Assembly: GCA_025677815.1 (NCBI GenBank)
Contig: JAIXMP010000019.1
Span: 124,001-188,000, forward strand
Direction of reading: 5' to 3'
Source of the DNA: Phascolomyces articulosus
Lineage: Eukaryota > Mucoromycota > Mucoromycetes > Mucorales > Lichtheimiaceae
DNA: 64,000 bases
Shown here: piece by piece, positions 24,401 through 37,667 of the stretch
How positions within the stretch are numbered: the first letter of the stretch is position 1
Layout: each line of letters begins with the position of its first letter
Translations under genes and position numbers: made by a program
Notes under the pieces: generated by a model
Seen by the model: only the letters and a program-made list of their open reading frames with translations
Database searches by the model: none
Told to the model about the DNA's origin: nothing

Positions 24401-27400
24401 TAATGTGATTATAGTAAAAACCATTACTTAAACGTATAATGATATTTCTTTTTTAGAATGGTCCAAAACGTATGAATGCTGCAAAGAAACCAACACTTGG
24501 TTCTATCTTTAAGGTAAAAAAGAGAATAATTTATAGTATTTAAATAAGTTGTCAATTGAATATTCATCATTGTCTATTATAATTATTCATATAGCTCTCA
24601 TTGATCAGTTTGATGGATACGATTGGTCAAACCAATGTTCATTATATTCGTTGTATTAAGCCTAACGAAGCCAAGGTACAATGGGTATTTGAACCAAACA
24701 TGGTACTTGCACAATTAAGAGCTTGTGGTGTTTTAGAAACCATTCGTATCAGTTGTGCTGGTTATCCATCCCGATGGGCATTTGAAGATTTCGCAGATCG
24801 TTACTATGCATTAGTAAGTTCTGAATATTGGGATCCCAATAAAAGTCCAGATATTCGAAAACTTTGTGATGTTATTTTGGATCAATCCATTCAAGATAAA
24901 GACAAGTATCAAATTGGTCTTACCAAGATCTTTTTCCGTGCTGGTCAAGTAGGTTTTATTTATGGGGGGATTTTTATGGAAAAAAAGAAAAAGAATGTGT
25001 ATCATGACGGGAAAAGGCCTCAATACTAATGCATAATTCTTCGTAATAATGGTATGATGATATATTAGCTTGCTTACATGGAAAAACTACGAGCGGATCG
25101 ATGGAATGAATGTGTTGTTTTACTTCAAAAGAATATGCGACGATTTATTACTCGTATTCGTTATTTACGTACTAAAGATTTGGCACAGCGTTTACAACAA
25201 GTGGCACGCAAAAAAGTGGGTCAACGTAAATTGGAATTGTTACGTCAAGAGCGTGCTGTGATAACCATTCAAAAATATGCTCGTGGTTTCCTTGCAAGAA
25301 AGCAAATGGAAAGAAGACGTCAATTTGTTGTTCTTTTACAAGCTGGTAAGGCAAAAGTCTATTTATTCCATATCAATGATGACTTTTTTTTTAACAAAAA
25401 AAAACAAAAACTCATTTCATGATTGAATAGCTTGCAGAGGTATGCTGGCACGCAAATCATTTGGTTCATTCCGAGAAAACAATGCAGCCACACAAATCCA
25501 ACGTTTGGTCCGTGGATGGATGGCACGCAAACGATATTTGGCTCAACGTGATCACATCATTGCTATTCAAACCTGTATTCGTCGTCGTCAAGCTCGTCAA
25601 GCATTGGTCAACTTGAGACAAGAAGCACGTTCCGCTACCCATTTGAAGGAAGTTTCTTACAAATTAGAAAACAAGGTTGTTGAATTGACACAAAACTTGA
25701 CCGCTCAAAAGGATGAAAAGAAGGCATTGCAACGTCAAACCACTCTATTGGAAACCGAAATTCAATCATGGAAAGAAAAACATGAGAAATTGGAATCTAA
25801 AATGCAAACTTTGGCTCATGGCTCTTCCAGTGTTCAAGAAGAATTGGATGCCTTACGTACAAGTCATGATACATTGAAACAAGAACATGAAGACACCTTG
25901 GCAAAGGTGGAAGAACAAGATAAGGAAATTGCACGTTTAACCGCTGAAGTGACACGTTTACGTCAACAACCCCCACTCAAGGTCTCGACTCAACCTACCC
26001 CCAAGGATGAAGATGTGGCTGAATTAAAGAACCAAATTGCAGCACTCAAGGCACAATTGGCCCAAAGCTTAAAGACCGGAGGTCCAAGACGACAAGCTTC
26101 CTTGAATGCTTATGGACGCAACCTATCACCTCAACGTATGTCCCCATCCCCTACTACCCCAGGTGGTGGTAATCGTCGTGGTATTTCTCCAGAACGTGTG
26201 AGTCCTCGGGGTCGTTCACCTACAGGTGCCAATATGGCACCATTCCGTCGTAACAGTTTAACGGAATCCAAGCCGCAAATGATTTATGCAGAACCGGATC
26301 AAATCCGACCTATGTCCATTGATCATATTGATACTTTGCGTGACGTGAATGGTAACCCAGAAGAAGCGGTATGTATATTTTGGGGGGGGGAGAAATAATA
26401 AAAAGGGAGAGAAGTTTCTATTTTGAAAAAGATGATTGTATTAAAAAACATAGAAACTCATTTTTCTTTTTTTTTTCTAAATTGATTTAGATTCATGCTA
26501 TTCTTCATGATGAACAAATTCTTGAAGATGAAATTTTGGAAGGATTAATTCGATCCTTAAAGATTATTCCACCTAATGCACAAAACCCTCCGTCACACAA
26601 AGAAGTGGTGTTCCCCGCCCATATTATCGGTTTGGGTGTAACCCAAATGTGGCGCTTCGGTTACCTTGCCGAGTCTGAGCGTTTGATTTTCACTGTCATG
26701 GATACGATCCAAAAACATTGCTTGGTAAGAATATATATTACACAATCTTCATTTATTTATTTATTTTTGTCAAAAGATAAATTACTCATTCATATTCCCG
26801 GTTTGTTCTATAGAGCTTCGGTGGTGAAGATACCATTATTCCAAGTGCCTTTTGGCTTTCCAATACACATGAATTACTTTCATTAGTCTGTTCGACTGAA
26901 CAAGAATTAGAACGAGAAATGCATTTCAATGCAGTTCATGGTCGCCGTGCTGTTGGATGGCACGATTTCGAAAAATTAGTATCGACTGTTAAATTTGAAT
27001 TACAATGTTTGGAAGATAACTTGTATCATCATTGGATGACAGAATTGAAACAAAGATTGAGCAAAATGGCCGTACCTGCCATTATTGAAAGTCAATCCTT
27101 GCCTGGCTTTATTGCGACGGATACCAATCGATTCTTTAACAAGATCTTGTCAGGTTCGAGCCAACCTGCATTTTCTATGGATGATTTACTCAACTTTTTG
27201 AACCGAGTTTACCGGGCCATGAAATGTTACAATGTGGAACCTTTTGTGATGGAACAAGGATTAACGGAACTCTTGAAATTGATTGGTGTCACTGCGTTCA
27301 ATGATCTGGTGATGCGTCGAAACTTTAATTCTTGGAAACGCGCCATGCAAATTCAATACAATATTACCCGGTTGGAAGAATGGTGCAAGCTCCATGAAAT

Positions 27401-28121
27401 GGCCGAAGCTACCCTGCAGTTAGAACACCTGATGCAAGCCGCTAAACTTTTGCAACTTAAAAAGTCTTCTTTGGAGGATATCAAGATCATTTATGATGTT
27501 TGTTGGCTATTGACTCCAACTCAAGTTCAAAAGTTAATTCAAAACTATAATGTTGCTGATTATGAAGATCCTATTTCGAATGATATTCTTAGTGCCGTTG
27601 CATCACGGGTGAGTAGCAGTGACAGCAATGATATCTTGTTATTAGATAATGTTTCTTTGGATGATAGTCCTTATGAAGTGCCCGAGCCACAACTCGTGGT
27701 GGCCAACACGTATCTCCCCTCTTATGTAAGTAGTAGTTTCACTTTGTTCTTTTTGTAATCATGATAATGATGATGATGGTAGTGGGTGTGATGGTGGTAA
27801 TTGCATGGGTACATGGATGGTTGATGTATGGAATGGGGAGAGAACAGAAAGAGAAAATATGTAAAATGTGGGGGTGAGAGGAAATAATGATAAAAAAGGA
27901 GTATCAAAAAGGGGAACAAGGCAATCGTGAAAAAAAAAGGGGGAAAAGAAAGGGGGGAGCCAAGAGACACCTGTTATGTGTGTGTGCTCCCATGAAAAAA
28001 GTGACTCACGTGTTTCCCTATTTGAAAATAATAGCTTAAACTGAAACATCTTCAACGATTGATGGCTTTGATGCAACTTGCAAATCAAAATCGACAATTG
28101 CAACGACAAGATTCTTTATAA
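21493..28121 (+). CDS. Class V myosin heavy chain (Myo2/MyoE type)
   Basis: Seventeen exons: 21493-21678, 21802-21934, 22042-22279, 22381-22511, 22654-22736, 22825-22941, 23049-23648, 23754-23786, 23855-23962, 24065-24370, 24457-24513, 24595-24948, 25069-25345, 25431-26368, 26491-26724, 26814-27725 and 28035-28121; 1597 aa, typical of class V. The SH3-like N-terminal domain is followed by the motor: P-loop GESGAGKT at 184-191, switch [11 protein letters not shown], switch [10 protein letters not shown], and an actin-binding region with a small Ala-rich loop 2 (about residues 635-665). The lever arm begins near residue 783 with about six IQ-type motifs (for example [17 protein letters not shown] and [16 protein letters not shown]). 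Next are a coiled coil (about 930-1070), a Ser/Pro/Arg hinge ([12 protein letters not shown]) and the dilute cargo-binding globular tail (about 1188-1570). The last exon adds 28 residues. Actin-based motor for polarised transport of vesicles and organelles. Confidence 0.96.
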
Positions 28122-28645
28122 AATTCGTTCGAAATAACTCCTTAAGTATATATATATATAATATTGCCATTTTTTTTTATTATTCTTATTATTTTACCTA
28201 TTTATCAACAACGTACTGATATTATAAATATATATATATATATATATGATAAAAAAAAAGAACCCTTTCTTCTATAACAAATCTAAATAGTCTATTACGC
28301 CTCTCTATCCTCTCCCCTTCCCCTTTTTTTATTTTGGTTCAATTGACCAACAACGAACCACGAAAACATACACACATATTATATATCGTTTCTATATAAC
28401 TTGTTTTTTTTATTATTGTATCAAATTATTTTTTTCTATATGAATTCCTTTATATATATTTAAGAAAAAGAAAAAAAGGAAGAAAATATATATATATTTT
28501 TGTAAAGATTTTTTTTCCTATCTGCAAAAAAGAAAATTGTGTGTGTGTGTGTGCATTTTTTTTTTTTTGTCAATGATTTTTTTATATATATGTACACTAA
28601 AAGAAAGAAGATATGTATCAAAAAATAGAAAGAAAGGAGAAAAAT
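28122..28645. other. Convergent 3' intergenic region
   Basis: Tail-to-tail interval between the myosin gene (+) and the next gene (-). It holds poly-A/T tracts and (TA)n and (GT)n microsatellites, expected 3' UTR and terminator content for both genes. No gene seen. Confidence 0.5.
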
Positions 28646-30934
28646 TTATACGATGCCAGAAGGGGGTGGATGACGACGTGCAAGCATTTCACTAGGTGAA
28701 GGTAATTTAATGGATGAATGAGGTGGTGGAGAAGGTGAAGTATGAGTGGATGATGAAGAGGATGAAAGAATAGGTTGTCGCTGCGTCGCCTGCGTCGCTA
28801 ATAAATCCAAATTACTAATTTCTCCAACGATACCTCCTGTTGTTGTTCCACTATGATGACTACTTCCACTACTACTAGTACTATCTAAACTTCCTCGATG
28901 TCTTAATTCTTGTAATGATGACCATTTCCTTGGTTGTTGTTGAGGAGAGGGTTGCTGTTGTTGATGATGATGATAAGGAAGAGGATGATGAATTTCTACA
29001 AAACTAGTGGTGGTCATTTTTTGATGTTGCTGTTGTGGTGATGAGGAAGGTGTTGTGGTTGTAACCGTCGTCGTTGTTACAGGCCAAGGAGGGGGTAATT
29101 TTAAATTGGATTGATGTGCTTTAAATGGAACAGGTCGATGTAATTCTGTCACAGATCGACATGCACGGATGGTTCTTTGTTGTGGTTGAGGGGAATAAGG
29201 ATAATAATGATGTTGATGTTGAGATGTTGGAGAAGGAGGTGATGTCCAACGTTTGATGGAACGTATTTCATGCCTTAAAGGTGACCCTAATCGAACGGGT
29301 GGTGGTTGTTGTGATGGTGGAGAGTTTCCTCTAGATGAACATGTTGTTGTACTACTATTACTACTAGTACTACCACTGCTACTACTTGTACTTGTTGGAC
29401 TACTAGAATGCGTTGTCGTAGTACTACTACTTGTTGAAGTAACAGAAGAAGATTCCATCCCATTATTATTATTGCTATTATCTTGTTGAGTAGTCGTCCG
29501 TACTAAAGCAGTATTATTATTCGATCGTCGTTTTTTAATCACTTTGGTAGGTGATGAAGATGGTCCATTATGAAGAGTATTATTATTATTATTATTATTA
29601 TTTGATAAAGGTTCCATGGCTACTCGTCGTTGTCTAGATGCAATAATAGCTTGTTGTTGTCTTCGTGTTTTAAATGTCGCCAATAATGAAGGAGGTAATT
29701 GTTTATGATAATCACCAAACCATGATGCAAATCGAACCCACATGTCATTTTTATTATTATTGGTAGATCGTTGTTGTTGTTGTTGTTGATTCTTTTGTTG
29801 CTCTTGTGATCGTTGATGTGAATGTTGTTTATCATAATGACTACCGCTGCTATCATTATTATTTTCGTTATGAGTTGATACGGTTTGCCATAATGGATGA
29901 TGTGATAATTTTTGCATAAATGAAGAAAGTCTATTATCCAAGTTTATACAATATATAAAAAAGGAGTAGTTATAGAGTTGTTGTATTAGAGGAGGTTGGT
30001 TGATTGGTTAATACATAATGATCATACGAAAAAAAAATGGATAGAGGAATTCTTTTTGTTTTAGTTTTTTTATTTTGTTTGTTAAATATATGTATAAAAA
30101 ACAGAAAAACAAGAAAGGGGGGTTAAAAGGGTTAAAGGGAGTGTTTATAAAAATAAAAAAAAAAGTAGATTGGGATAAATACCTTTGTTCTTCTCGATGT
30201 AAATCTCCATGATGGGATGATGTAGTAGTAGTAGTAGTATTAGTAGGACTAGTATTCATTCTTGTTGAATAATCATGACGAAGATGATTCGTATTATCAC
30301 TTTCATTATGATGTTGATTATATAAAGAAGTCGATTGTTTTCGTTGTTGTTGTTGATAGTGTTGCTTCTTTGCAGCAAACCAGGTGTGGAAATCTGTCAC
30401 GTGGTGAACGGCAATAGGGTGATGGATCAAACGCGCAGGCACAGCAGCCACCACCCCCAAGCTCGTCAGCAAGGGAGCTGCCACCACACCGGCCATGATC
30501 TCGGCCCATCCGAGCTGACATAGTTCCGCCAAAGCCAATAGGTTCCGATAACGAGCAATATAAATGACACTTTTACCCATAATAAATGTACGTCTACCAC
30601 AAGCTGAAACAAGAAAATGAGAGCTATTCATGTTAGGTAATTGTTGTTCAAATTGTGACCAAATACTATTTGTTGTGATTGTATCACCATGACAATGATC
30701 AATCTCCATAGCATCTACTTGTTCTTCTTTATCTTGATGATTCTTAATATTTTCAAAATCATTTTCTTCTTTTTGTTGTTGTTGTTCATCCATTGTTAAA
30801 AGCGCGTCGAGTTCTTCAATAGAAAAATAAAAGGAATCATTTTGTTGCTGTTGCTGATGCTGTTGTTGTTGCTGTTGATATATACAAAGTGGTGATGTAT
30901 TATATTCACCTAATAAGATGACTTGTAATTTCAT
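28646..30934 (-). CDS. Low-complexity protein of unknown function with a hydrophobic core segment
   Basis: Two exons: 30934-30183 and 29930-28646, coding for 678 aa. Joining them gives HREEQRLSSFMQKL across a phase-2 junction. Most of the protein is Gln, Asn, Ser, Thr and His runs. Two stretches look structured. One at about residues 105-195 carries FLVSACGRRTFIMGKSVIYI and a hydrophobic Ala/Val/Leu segment (AGVVAAPLLTSLGVVAAV), followed by HTWFAAKK. The other is a Trp-rich piece at the start of exon 2 (MWVRFASWFGDYHKQLPPS). The DNA for the hydrophobic segment (about 30365-30530) is clearly richer in GC than its surroundings. I do not recognise a family. The hydrophobic stretch could be membrane-associated or part of a fold. 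The many SP/TP sites suggest phosphorylation (inference). Confidence 0.7.
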
Positions 30935-31328
30935 CTTTATGGATAGATTGTATGAAAAACGATCGTTTCAAAGAGGTGTGTGGGGTCTAAATAATGGTAA
31001 TAATAATAATGATGATGATAAAGAAAAAGAAGAAGAATAATAATAAAAGTAACAAAAAAGTGAAAGAAAAGCGAAAAAAAAAGGGGGGGAAAAAGAGAGA
31101 AAGAATAATAAGAAATTGACTTGTATCAGTTGTGTTTATGAGAGTGAAAAAAAAAGAGAAAGAAAGAGACATCATGCTTGCATGCGTCTACATGAAAATT
31201 TTGGCATTCCATTCTATAGCAAGTCCCCCGTCCATACAGGCACCCTCATCTCTCTCATTCTATTCCATACTAATTTCATATAATATTCACACACACATTC
31301 ACAAAATCACTATTAGTATTAGTATTAG

Positions 31329-31360
<32 letters not shown>

Positions 31361-32831
31361 TAACAATCACTCATCATTAACATTATCATCATTCACATCC
31401 CCCCAATCATGTATAAAACCTCCTTTTTTTACCTTTTCTTTGTGTATATGTGTGGATCGGTTTATAAAGGTTATGTTTTTTTTATTTGTCCATAAAAAAA
31501 TTATAAACCCCTCTTCTTTTTTTCTTTTTTAACCCCCCAAAGAGCTCCTGATATTATTATTATTATTTAATACGGAGTCACATATAATAAATGTATCAAA
31601 GAATCATTACGTTTGTTTTTTTTTTAAAAAAAAAAACATAGAAAGTAAGATATTTAATAATATTAAAAAGAAGTGTATCTTTAATAATGATATGAATAAC
31701 ATATATTATAGAATCATATATATATATATAAAGAAAAAGAAAAAAAAAAGATGGGGTGTGAACAAGGAGAACCACACATATTTTAGTTGTGTCCCCCTCC
31801 CCCAACCTCCCAACTTGGTCTTCCACACCCCCCTTGATCGTTTCATATTTGTACTTTTTTAATCATTTAATCATGTTTTAGAATAGCTTGTTGTTATATT
31901 TATTATTTTTATTACTGATGTTGTTGTTGATGATGATGGTGACGAATGACATAACAACATTAACAACGAATAATAATAAATGTTTCATCTTGTTTATCAT
32001 GATTGAATGAGCACGGTCAAGTGTGCTTCAGTTTATTATTATTAAAAATAACATTTCTGTACTACAGCTTTTGAAGCACTTTTTTTATAATATATATATA
32101 TATAAAAGGTGGGGTAAATATGAAGATGAAACATCTCTTTTATATTATGCATCTATCTTTGCTTATTTGTTCATCCTAAAACATTCAAGTAATGGTCTAG
32201 GTTGTCAACAGTAATTATATATGTGTTCCTGAATATATAATAGCTCTCTTTCCCTTTCAATAGATAATTCAATTTTTCGGTAACTACTATATATAAATCA
32301 TACCAAGTCTGCTAAGAATAATTCAACATCTCAAATATGATTATTATATATGACACTACTATTTGTATATATATATGGATCACGGTATATTTCACTTATT
32401 TATAATGCAGTTGATCCCAGTAGGATTCTCCCCAGCTGGTAGAAGAAAGCATCATCATATATATAATATGTAAGAAATTAAGCTCACATGGTACGTAAAA
32501 TGTTGTGTCCCAGTTTTTCTTGGTGCTTCTAATAATAATAATGTTCTCATCAAGAATCTATTATAATCTACATAGTTGGAATCATGTGGTCCATCATTTA
32601 CAACAGTTCCCCCCAAAAAAATAGTTTGGAACATAAGAAGAATGGGGAATTGAAGATAGTTGTTTATTTTCTTTCATATATATCAACTCGATTGTTTAAA
32701 AATGTTCTACAACAATAATGATACATGATGTGATATTTCATATGGAATATGTCAAATTTATAAATGGTTTGTTACTACTAAGTATTAATTTAAATAGATC
32801 GAAAACCTAACATTCGTCGTATATGTTCTTG
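30935..32831. other. Intergenic region
   Basis: Simple-sequence DNA: an interrupted ATT/AGT trinucleotide tract (about 31311-31362), poly-T and poly-A runs, and TA repeats. The first few hundred bases are the upstream region of the gene at 28646-30934. No supported gene. Confidence 0.45.
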
Positions 32832-33471
32832 TCAAAATATTTCTTCTTGGTTACTACGATTTTCGATATTTGGTAATTCCCTACTAATACATTATAATAA
32901 ATAAACTGATGTATAAATGCTTACCATCCATCAAAATTATATATATATATATTACCTTTGTACTCGAATAGTTAAATTTCTTTCCTGTGCATCCGAATTT
33001 GAATGAAGTACACAACCTATGTGAGCATTTGATAATAAGTATTCTTGTATTTCTTCCTCCAAAAGTTCGATCAAATCCAAAGAAAATGAATAGCGAGGTT
33101 CTTTTTCCATTAGTTCTGCAATTATATGGAATCTCTCTATTACCAATTCATATCGCACTTTACGTAAAAAATGTTCAAAAGCATGATGTCCTTCTTTCAA
33201 AACAAGAAATTCACCTTGAGAACGAGTGGTTTGTTCCGCACTGTAAAATTATATATCTTTTTTTTAGGAGGTGTTGCATATATTATTTTTCTCCAATACT
33301 ATTATATAAAACTTACAGTCTGTTATTGGTGATCATTTCTTTATAAAGATCAGAATAGTCCATGTATCGTTGGATTCCATCTCTTATTTGAGTTTTCAAA
33401 TCAGAAATAAGTTGTTGTAAGTCTTCAAAAGAACGGATTGGATGTTGTTGCTCTTTTTGTTGGCTATTCAT
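32832..33471 (-). CDS. Small-protein family member F1 (unknown function)
   Basis: Exons in gene order: 33471-33317, 33240-32956 and 32883-32832, coding for 163 aa. It is one of four related minus-strand genes in this window (others at 53649-54351, 55864-56579 and 59575-60121). The shared plan is as follows. Exon 1 is a helix-rich start (FEDLQQLISDL). Exon 2 is 285 nt long, as in F2, with the family core KEGHHAFEHFLRKVRYEL and a later LLEEEIQEYLLSN helix with Cys-Val-Leu-His. Exon 3 is a short charged tail. No signal peptide or membrane helix. Intron positions and phases match F2. Odd point: exon 3 stops at TGA (32832-32834), but 14 further codons that align with the end of F2 follow before the next stop, so F1 looks truncated by a nonsense change. 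No known family recognised. Confidence 0.72.
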
Positions 33472-35567
33472 TATAATTGATGGTAATAAAGTATTTTCTT
33501 ATGGGATTTTTAATGGGTAAAGTAGTTTAAAAGGAATATGATGCAAAACAGGTATTTTTATATTATGCCACATGTAAAAATACGTAAATATTCTGTATCC
33601 CATCCTCCCTCCTGTATATGTAAGTAAACGTCCTGGACATTCAAAAGATAATAATGAAAAAAAACATGGTTCTTTCTTTTTTGCGAAAATAGAACTTTTT
33701 AATAATGTAGGCATTTATTGTTGTTCACAAGGAGAATAAAGATACAATAGTATAAAAGGTGGAGATTTCTTTGTTAAAAATTTCAGTAAGGATTATAATA
33801 ATGTTCAACAACAATGACATACGGATCATTCAAAAGTCTATTGTATGCTTTGGAGTAAGCTTTAGATATTGTACATTTTTTTTGATACGTCCTAATAGAA
33901 CTGTGCATCACATTTGCTGCATTACTTTGTAAGATGGTAAAGGCTCAAGTACATTTGGAAAATTTTAATTACCTTTTAACCAAGAGGTATTCTTCTTTTT
34001 AAATCAACCTTAACCTGCCTCGTTTCGCAGGTTAAACATAAGAAAGCTTCTTGCTTCGCAAGAGATTTTTCCTCTCTAATAAACTCTAAACTTCTGTTAC
34101 AAGGAAAAAAAAAAAAGCAAGATGCTTTCTTTTCACTTAATTACCTTAGTTCTAAACCCTACTAATACTAATGTACTATTACCCATCACCCTAAACTCTA
34201 ATGTTAACCATTAATTGGATATTTCATAACAGTAAATTTACTATTTATGCGTATCCAAATAAGCGTAAGCTTATTTTGAGCTGTACACTTATAAATATGG
34301 AAAGCTCGAAAATACAGGTATTTTTTTATACAATGAATATTATATTTCAGCATGTCTTATGATGTGTCGTGTACTGTGTTACTATTCATTATTTATATAA
34401 TACGTAACTAAATAGGAAAAATCTTAAAAGCGAAATATGCTCATGCCATCGCTATAATAAAAAAAGAAGAGTCAAAGAAAAAACTTGAGAAATATAATAT
34501 GGCATGGTTAGGAAAGTTACGGGAGGGAATTAATGAAAGAAAAAAATATATTACAGCCTAATCCTCAAAACGGTGGTTATAGTCAAGCAAAAGAGAAGCT
34601 CAGAAAAGTTGTTTCAAAATATGACTGGATTCTTGAGCTTTTGCGTATTCAAAACCTTGGTATATTATATATATTATTCTTCTGTTTATAGTTCATATAG
34701 AGTGATATTAATTATCATTACCAAACACCTTTCTCCTACGAATATTTATATTAATAATACTTGGTCATACTATAGTCATGCATGGCGTTTTCCTCTACAA
34801 GAAGTTTTTTTTTCAGATATTGCCACACAAACCATAAAATATTTTGTATATCTTTTTATTTAGACATAGAACCAAAAGTAAGCAACCTAATATCTATGGG
34901 GGCAGGTCAAATAGTCTTCCACAGTAATAAAGCATACTAATAAGGGATACAATGGGTTGTAAAATATCCCAAACAAGTAAAAATGACATTACAAGCATAC
35001 AATGATGACACCTTAGATAATAGTAATAATAAATCTTCTTTGCATTTTATATAAAATAGCAACCATTTATTATATACCAAAGCTAACTAAATTTCTTCTG
35101 TTGCCATTGATTGCTAATCGGTTATTGTTTTTAATAATGCAATTCATATAACCTTCAGCTACTTTATATCGACCATAAAGGTACATTTTTTTTATTTGCA
35201 AAAGAGCACAACTTTTGTATAGTGGAAAAAAGTGAAGTTGACAGATTTTAAAAAGTAATAATAGGACAACTTTTGTCTAGATGTGTAGTATGTTCACCCT
35301 TTGATCTTTCTAAAACAATTTATCCACTACATGAAGATAGTAGCTAGTCTATTTTATATGAGGAGAAATCAAAATACGAATAGTTAGAATGCTTTTTTTT
35401 TGGCAGATTTCTTCTAATGTTAAATGATACATTGTTTATTTTGGAGCATTATCCCATTTTATAAACTCAAAATTCCTATTAAAGTGGCGTACCTTTTTTT
35501 TAACCTCTCACTCAACTCCCCTTTCTATCTAAACTTTAGATTATACCGATCGTGAATAAATATAATA
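33472..35567. other. Intergenic region
   Basis: Mostly AT-rich and without a supported gene. A charged open stretch at about 34411-34560 (+; contains KKEESKKKLEKYNMAWLGKL) follows an AG acceptor-like site but has no in-frame partner exon that I can find. An open frame at 33499-33714 (-) has no family resemblance. Two hairpins are listed separately. The last 60 bp are the Spt8 leader. Confidence 0.4.
34010..34064. other. Paired perfect hairpins in intergenic DNA
   Basis: The first hairpin is a 9-bp perfect inverted repeat TTAACCTGC/GCAGGTTAA with an 8-nt loop (34010-34035). Twelve bases later comes TTCTTGC/GCAAGAG around a TTC loop (34048-34064), followed by ATTTTT. The 5' arm of the second hairpin can instead pair with the preceding AAGAA. 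GC content is higher than the flanks. Role unknown. Confidence 0.5.
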
Positions 35568-37667
35568 ATGTCATCGGACGAAGATGAATTAGATCTTAAT
35601 GAAGCATCCACTCCTCAATTAAATACACAGCCTGAAGACGATGGCATGGATACAGAAGGTGGGTTATTTTATTGAAATGTAACCTATACAACCAATACAC
35701 CGAATGTATTAATAATTATAATAATGGAATACAATAAAAAAAAACGCGTAAAAAATAAAGATACCACGTCCATAAGGAATTCACCAGCACCCACTGTGCC
35801 CATCGTTTTTGATCCACCTCAACGATTAATTGATTATACATTAAATCGAAATCTTATCACTTGTAAATCATACGACTGTGTACCTTTGGTAATGTGAGAA
35901 GGATATTACTTTTAATGATAATGTATAATAGGAAAGAGGAAGAATAACTCACCAATAAACAACATATATACATATATATATAAAGGTAGCAGCCATTCAT
36001 CCAGCACCTATCTATAGTGTAGCAGCCACTCGATGTTTAAGATGGGTATTTACAGGATCAGACGATGGATATGTACGAAAATGGGATTTTTTTGCTTCCA
36101 TGAATGGAAAAACAGCATTAACTCAAGCACAACGACATCAACATGTGGATTCTGTGACTATGGCAGGTGTATTAAGTTCATGGTTTGAAAATGAAGAACA
36201 ACCTAATATTGTCAAAACAGACCCCTCTGAACAACAAACATCTTCAACAGCAACTACACCTACCACAGCAACCACTCCCACACCTATGACTCCATTTTCA
36301 GATCATACCATTGTAGCATCCACAGCAACTACACATCCTCCATCACAACAATCCAAGTTATCTCCTGTGTATAGTATGGATGTTGAATCAGAAGGACTTT
36401 GGGCATTATTAGGAACAGAGAGTGGTAATATCAATTTGGTCACGGTACGTCACGATGAAGGCAAATGTCATCACGTTTTACGATCTCATACAGCTCCCGT
36501 ATCGGTATTACGGGTAACACCCGGAGAAGAAGGTGTGATCAGTGGGTCTTGGGACAAGTCTGTACTTGTAAGTTACTTTTTTTTTCTTGTCATTGATAGA
36601 TAACCAAATTTATATATATATATATATATATATATTCTATATTTTATAATTTATAATAACGAATTTTCTCTTATATATATATATGATGAAATTGGGGGTC
36701 GATATATAGGAATGGGATCTTAATACTGGATCAATTGTAAGAAGTTATTCTGGTCATAGTTCACAAATTTCATCGTCTTCTTTTCAACCCATGTTTCATC
36801 CATCCAATGATGAAAATCAAGAATGGGATCAAAAAAATCCAAATATTTTCTTAACAACAAGTTTTGATGGTCAATGCTTCATTTGGGATCGTCGGGAACC
36901 AGAAAAGGATGCAACCAAATTAGGTTTACCAGATCGAACTCCTCCTTGGTGCTTATCTGTAAGTTTGATATTGCTTAAAAAAAAAAAAGAAAAAGAAAAA
37001 AGAAAAAAAAAGACTTAGCCATGTTGTATATTATTATTGAGTTTAGGCATGCTGGGGTGCGGATGGTTCCAAAATTTATATGGGACGAAGGAATGGACAA
37101 GTAGATGAATGGGATTTTGCATCACAAAAATTAATACGTTCTTTTCGAATGCCAGCCAATTCAGGACCAGTTTCCTATGTTGCTAGTATGCCTAATGGAA
37201 AGAATATTATTTGGTAAATGGGGATAAGGATAATGATGAAGGGGATAGAACAAAAGGGAAAAAAAATAAAAGAGAGAGAAATAAGAAGTAGGAGGAAAGT
37301 CTAAAACAAAATAATCGAATCGTTCATAGTGCATCGAATGATAATGTTCGTTTATGGAATACCGAAATTGAATCAGCATTTACGATATATCCTGAGGGTA
37401 CTAGTAATGACAAGGCACCTAAACCATCTACCAATGTTATTCCATTTACTATTTTACCTGGTCATCATGGAGGCACTATTTCACATATCGGTAAAGATCA
37501 AGTTATATACAAGTTTTAATATATCCCACTTTACTCACTTTTTTATTATTTAAAAAATAGCCATTGATGCAACATGTCGTTACATGATTACAACATCAGG
37601 AAATCGAGGATGGGATGGTATATCCACCCATGCTTGTTTATTTTATGATATCACAGCAACTGTTTAA
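35568..37667 (+). CDS. SPT8: Spt8-like WD40 subunit of the SAGA complex
   Basis: Seven exons: 35568-35658, 35761-35888, 35986-36567, 36710-36958, 37047-37213, 37330-37490 and 37561-37667, coding for 494 aa. It opens with an acidic N-terminus (SSDEDELDLNEAS), followed by the Spt8-typical block SYDCVPLVAAIHPAPIYSVA, then LRWVFTGSDDGYVRKWDFFA and RHQHVDSVTMAGVLSSW. WD40 repeats continue with GVISGSWDKSVLEWDL, IFLTTSFDGQCFIWDRREP, KIYMGRRNGQVDEWDFA and ICASNDNVRLWNTE. A Thr/Pro-rich insert at about 125-165 separates early repeats. Spt8 is the SAGA subunit that binds TBP and modulates its delivery to promoters (family knowledge), acting in the nucleus. The C-terminus ends ACLFYDITATV. No defects seen. 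Confidence 0.92.

Noticed and set aside
24811..25023. Minus-strand and intron-spanning open frames within the myosin gene
   Set aside because: They are shadows of myosin exons and introns; the spliced plus-strand model explains the sequence.
29253..29489. Plus-strand open frame inside the 28646-30934 gene
   Set aside because: Val/Leu runs are the antisense of Thr/Ser/Asn repeats.
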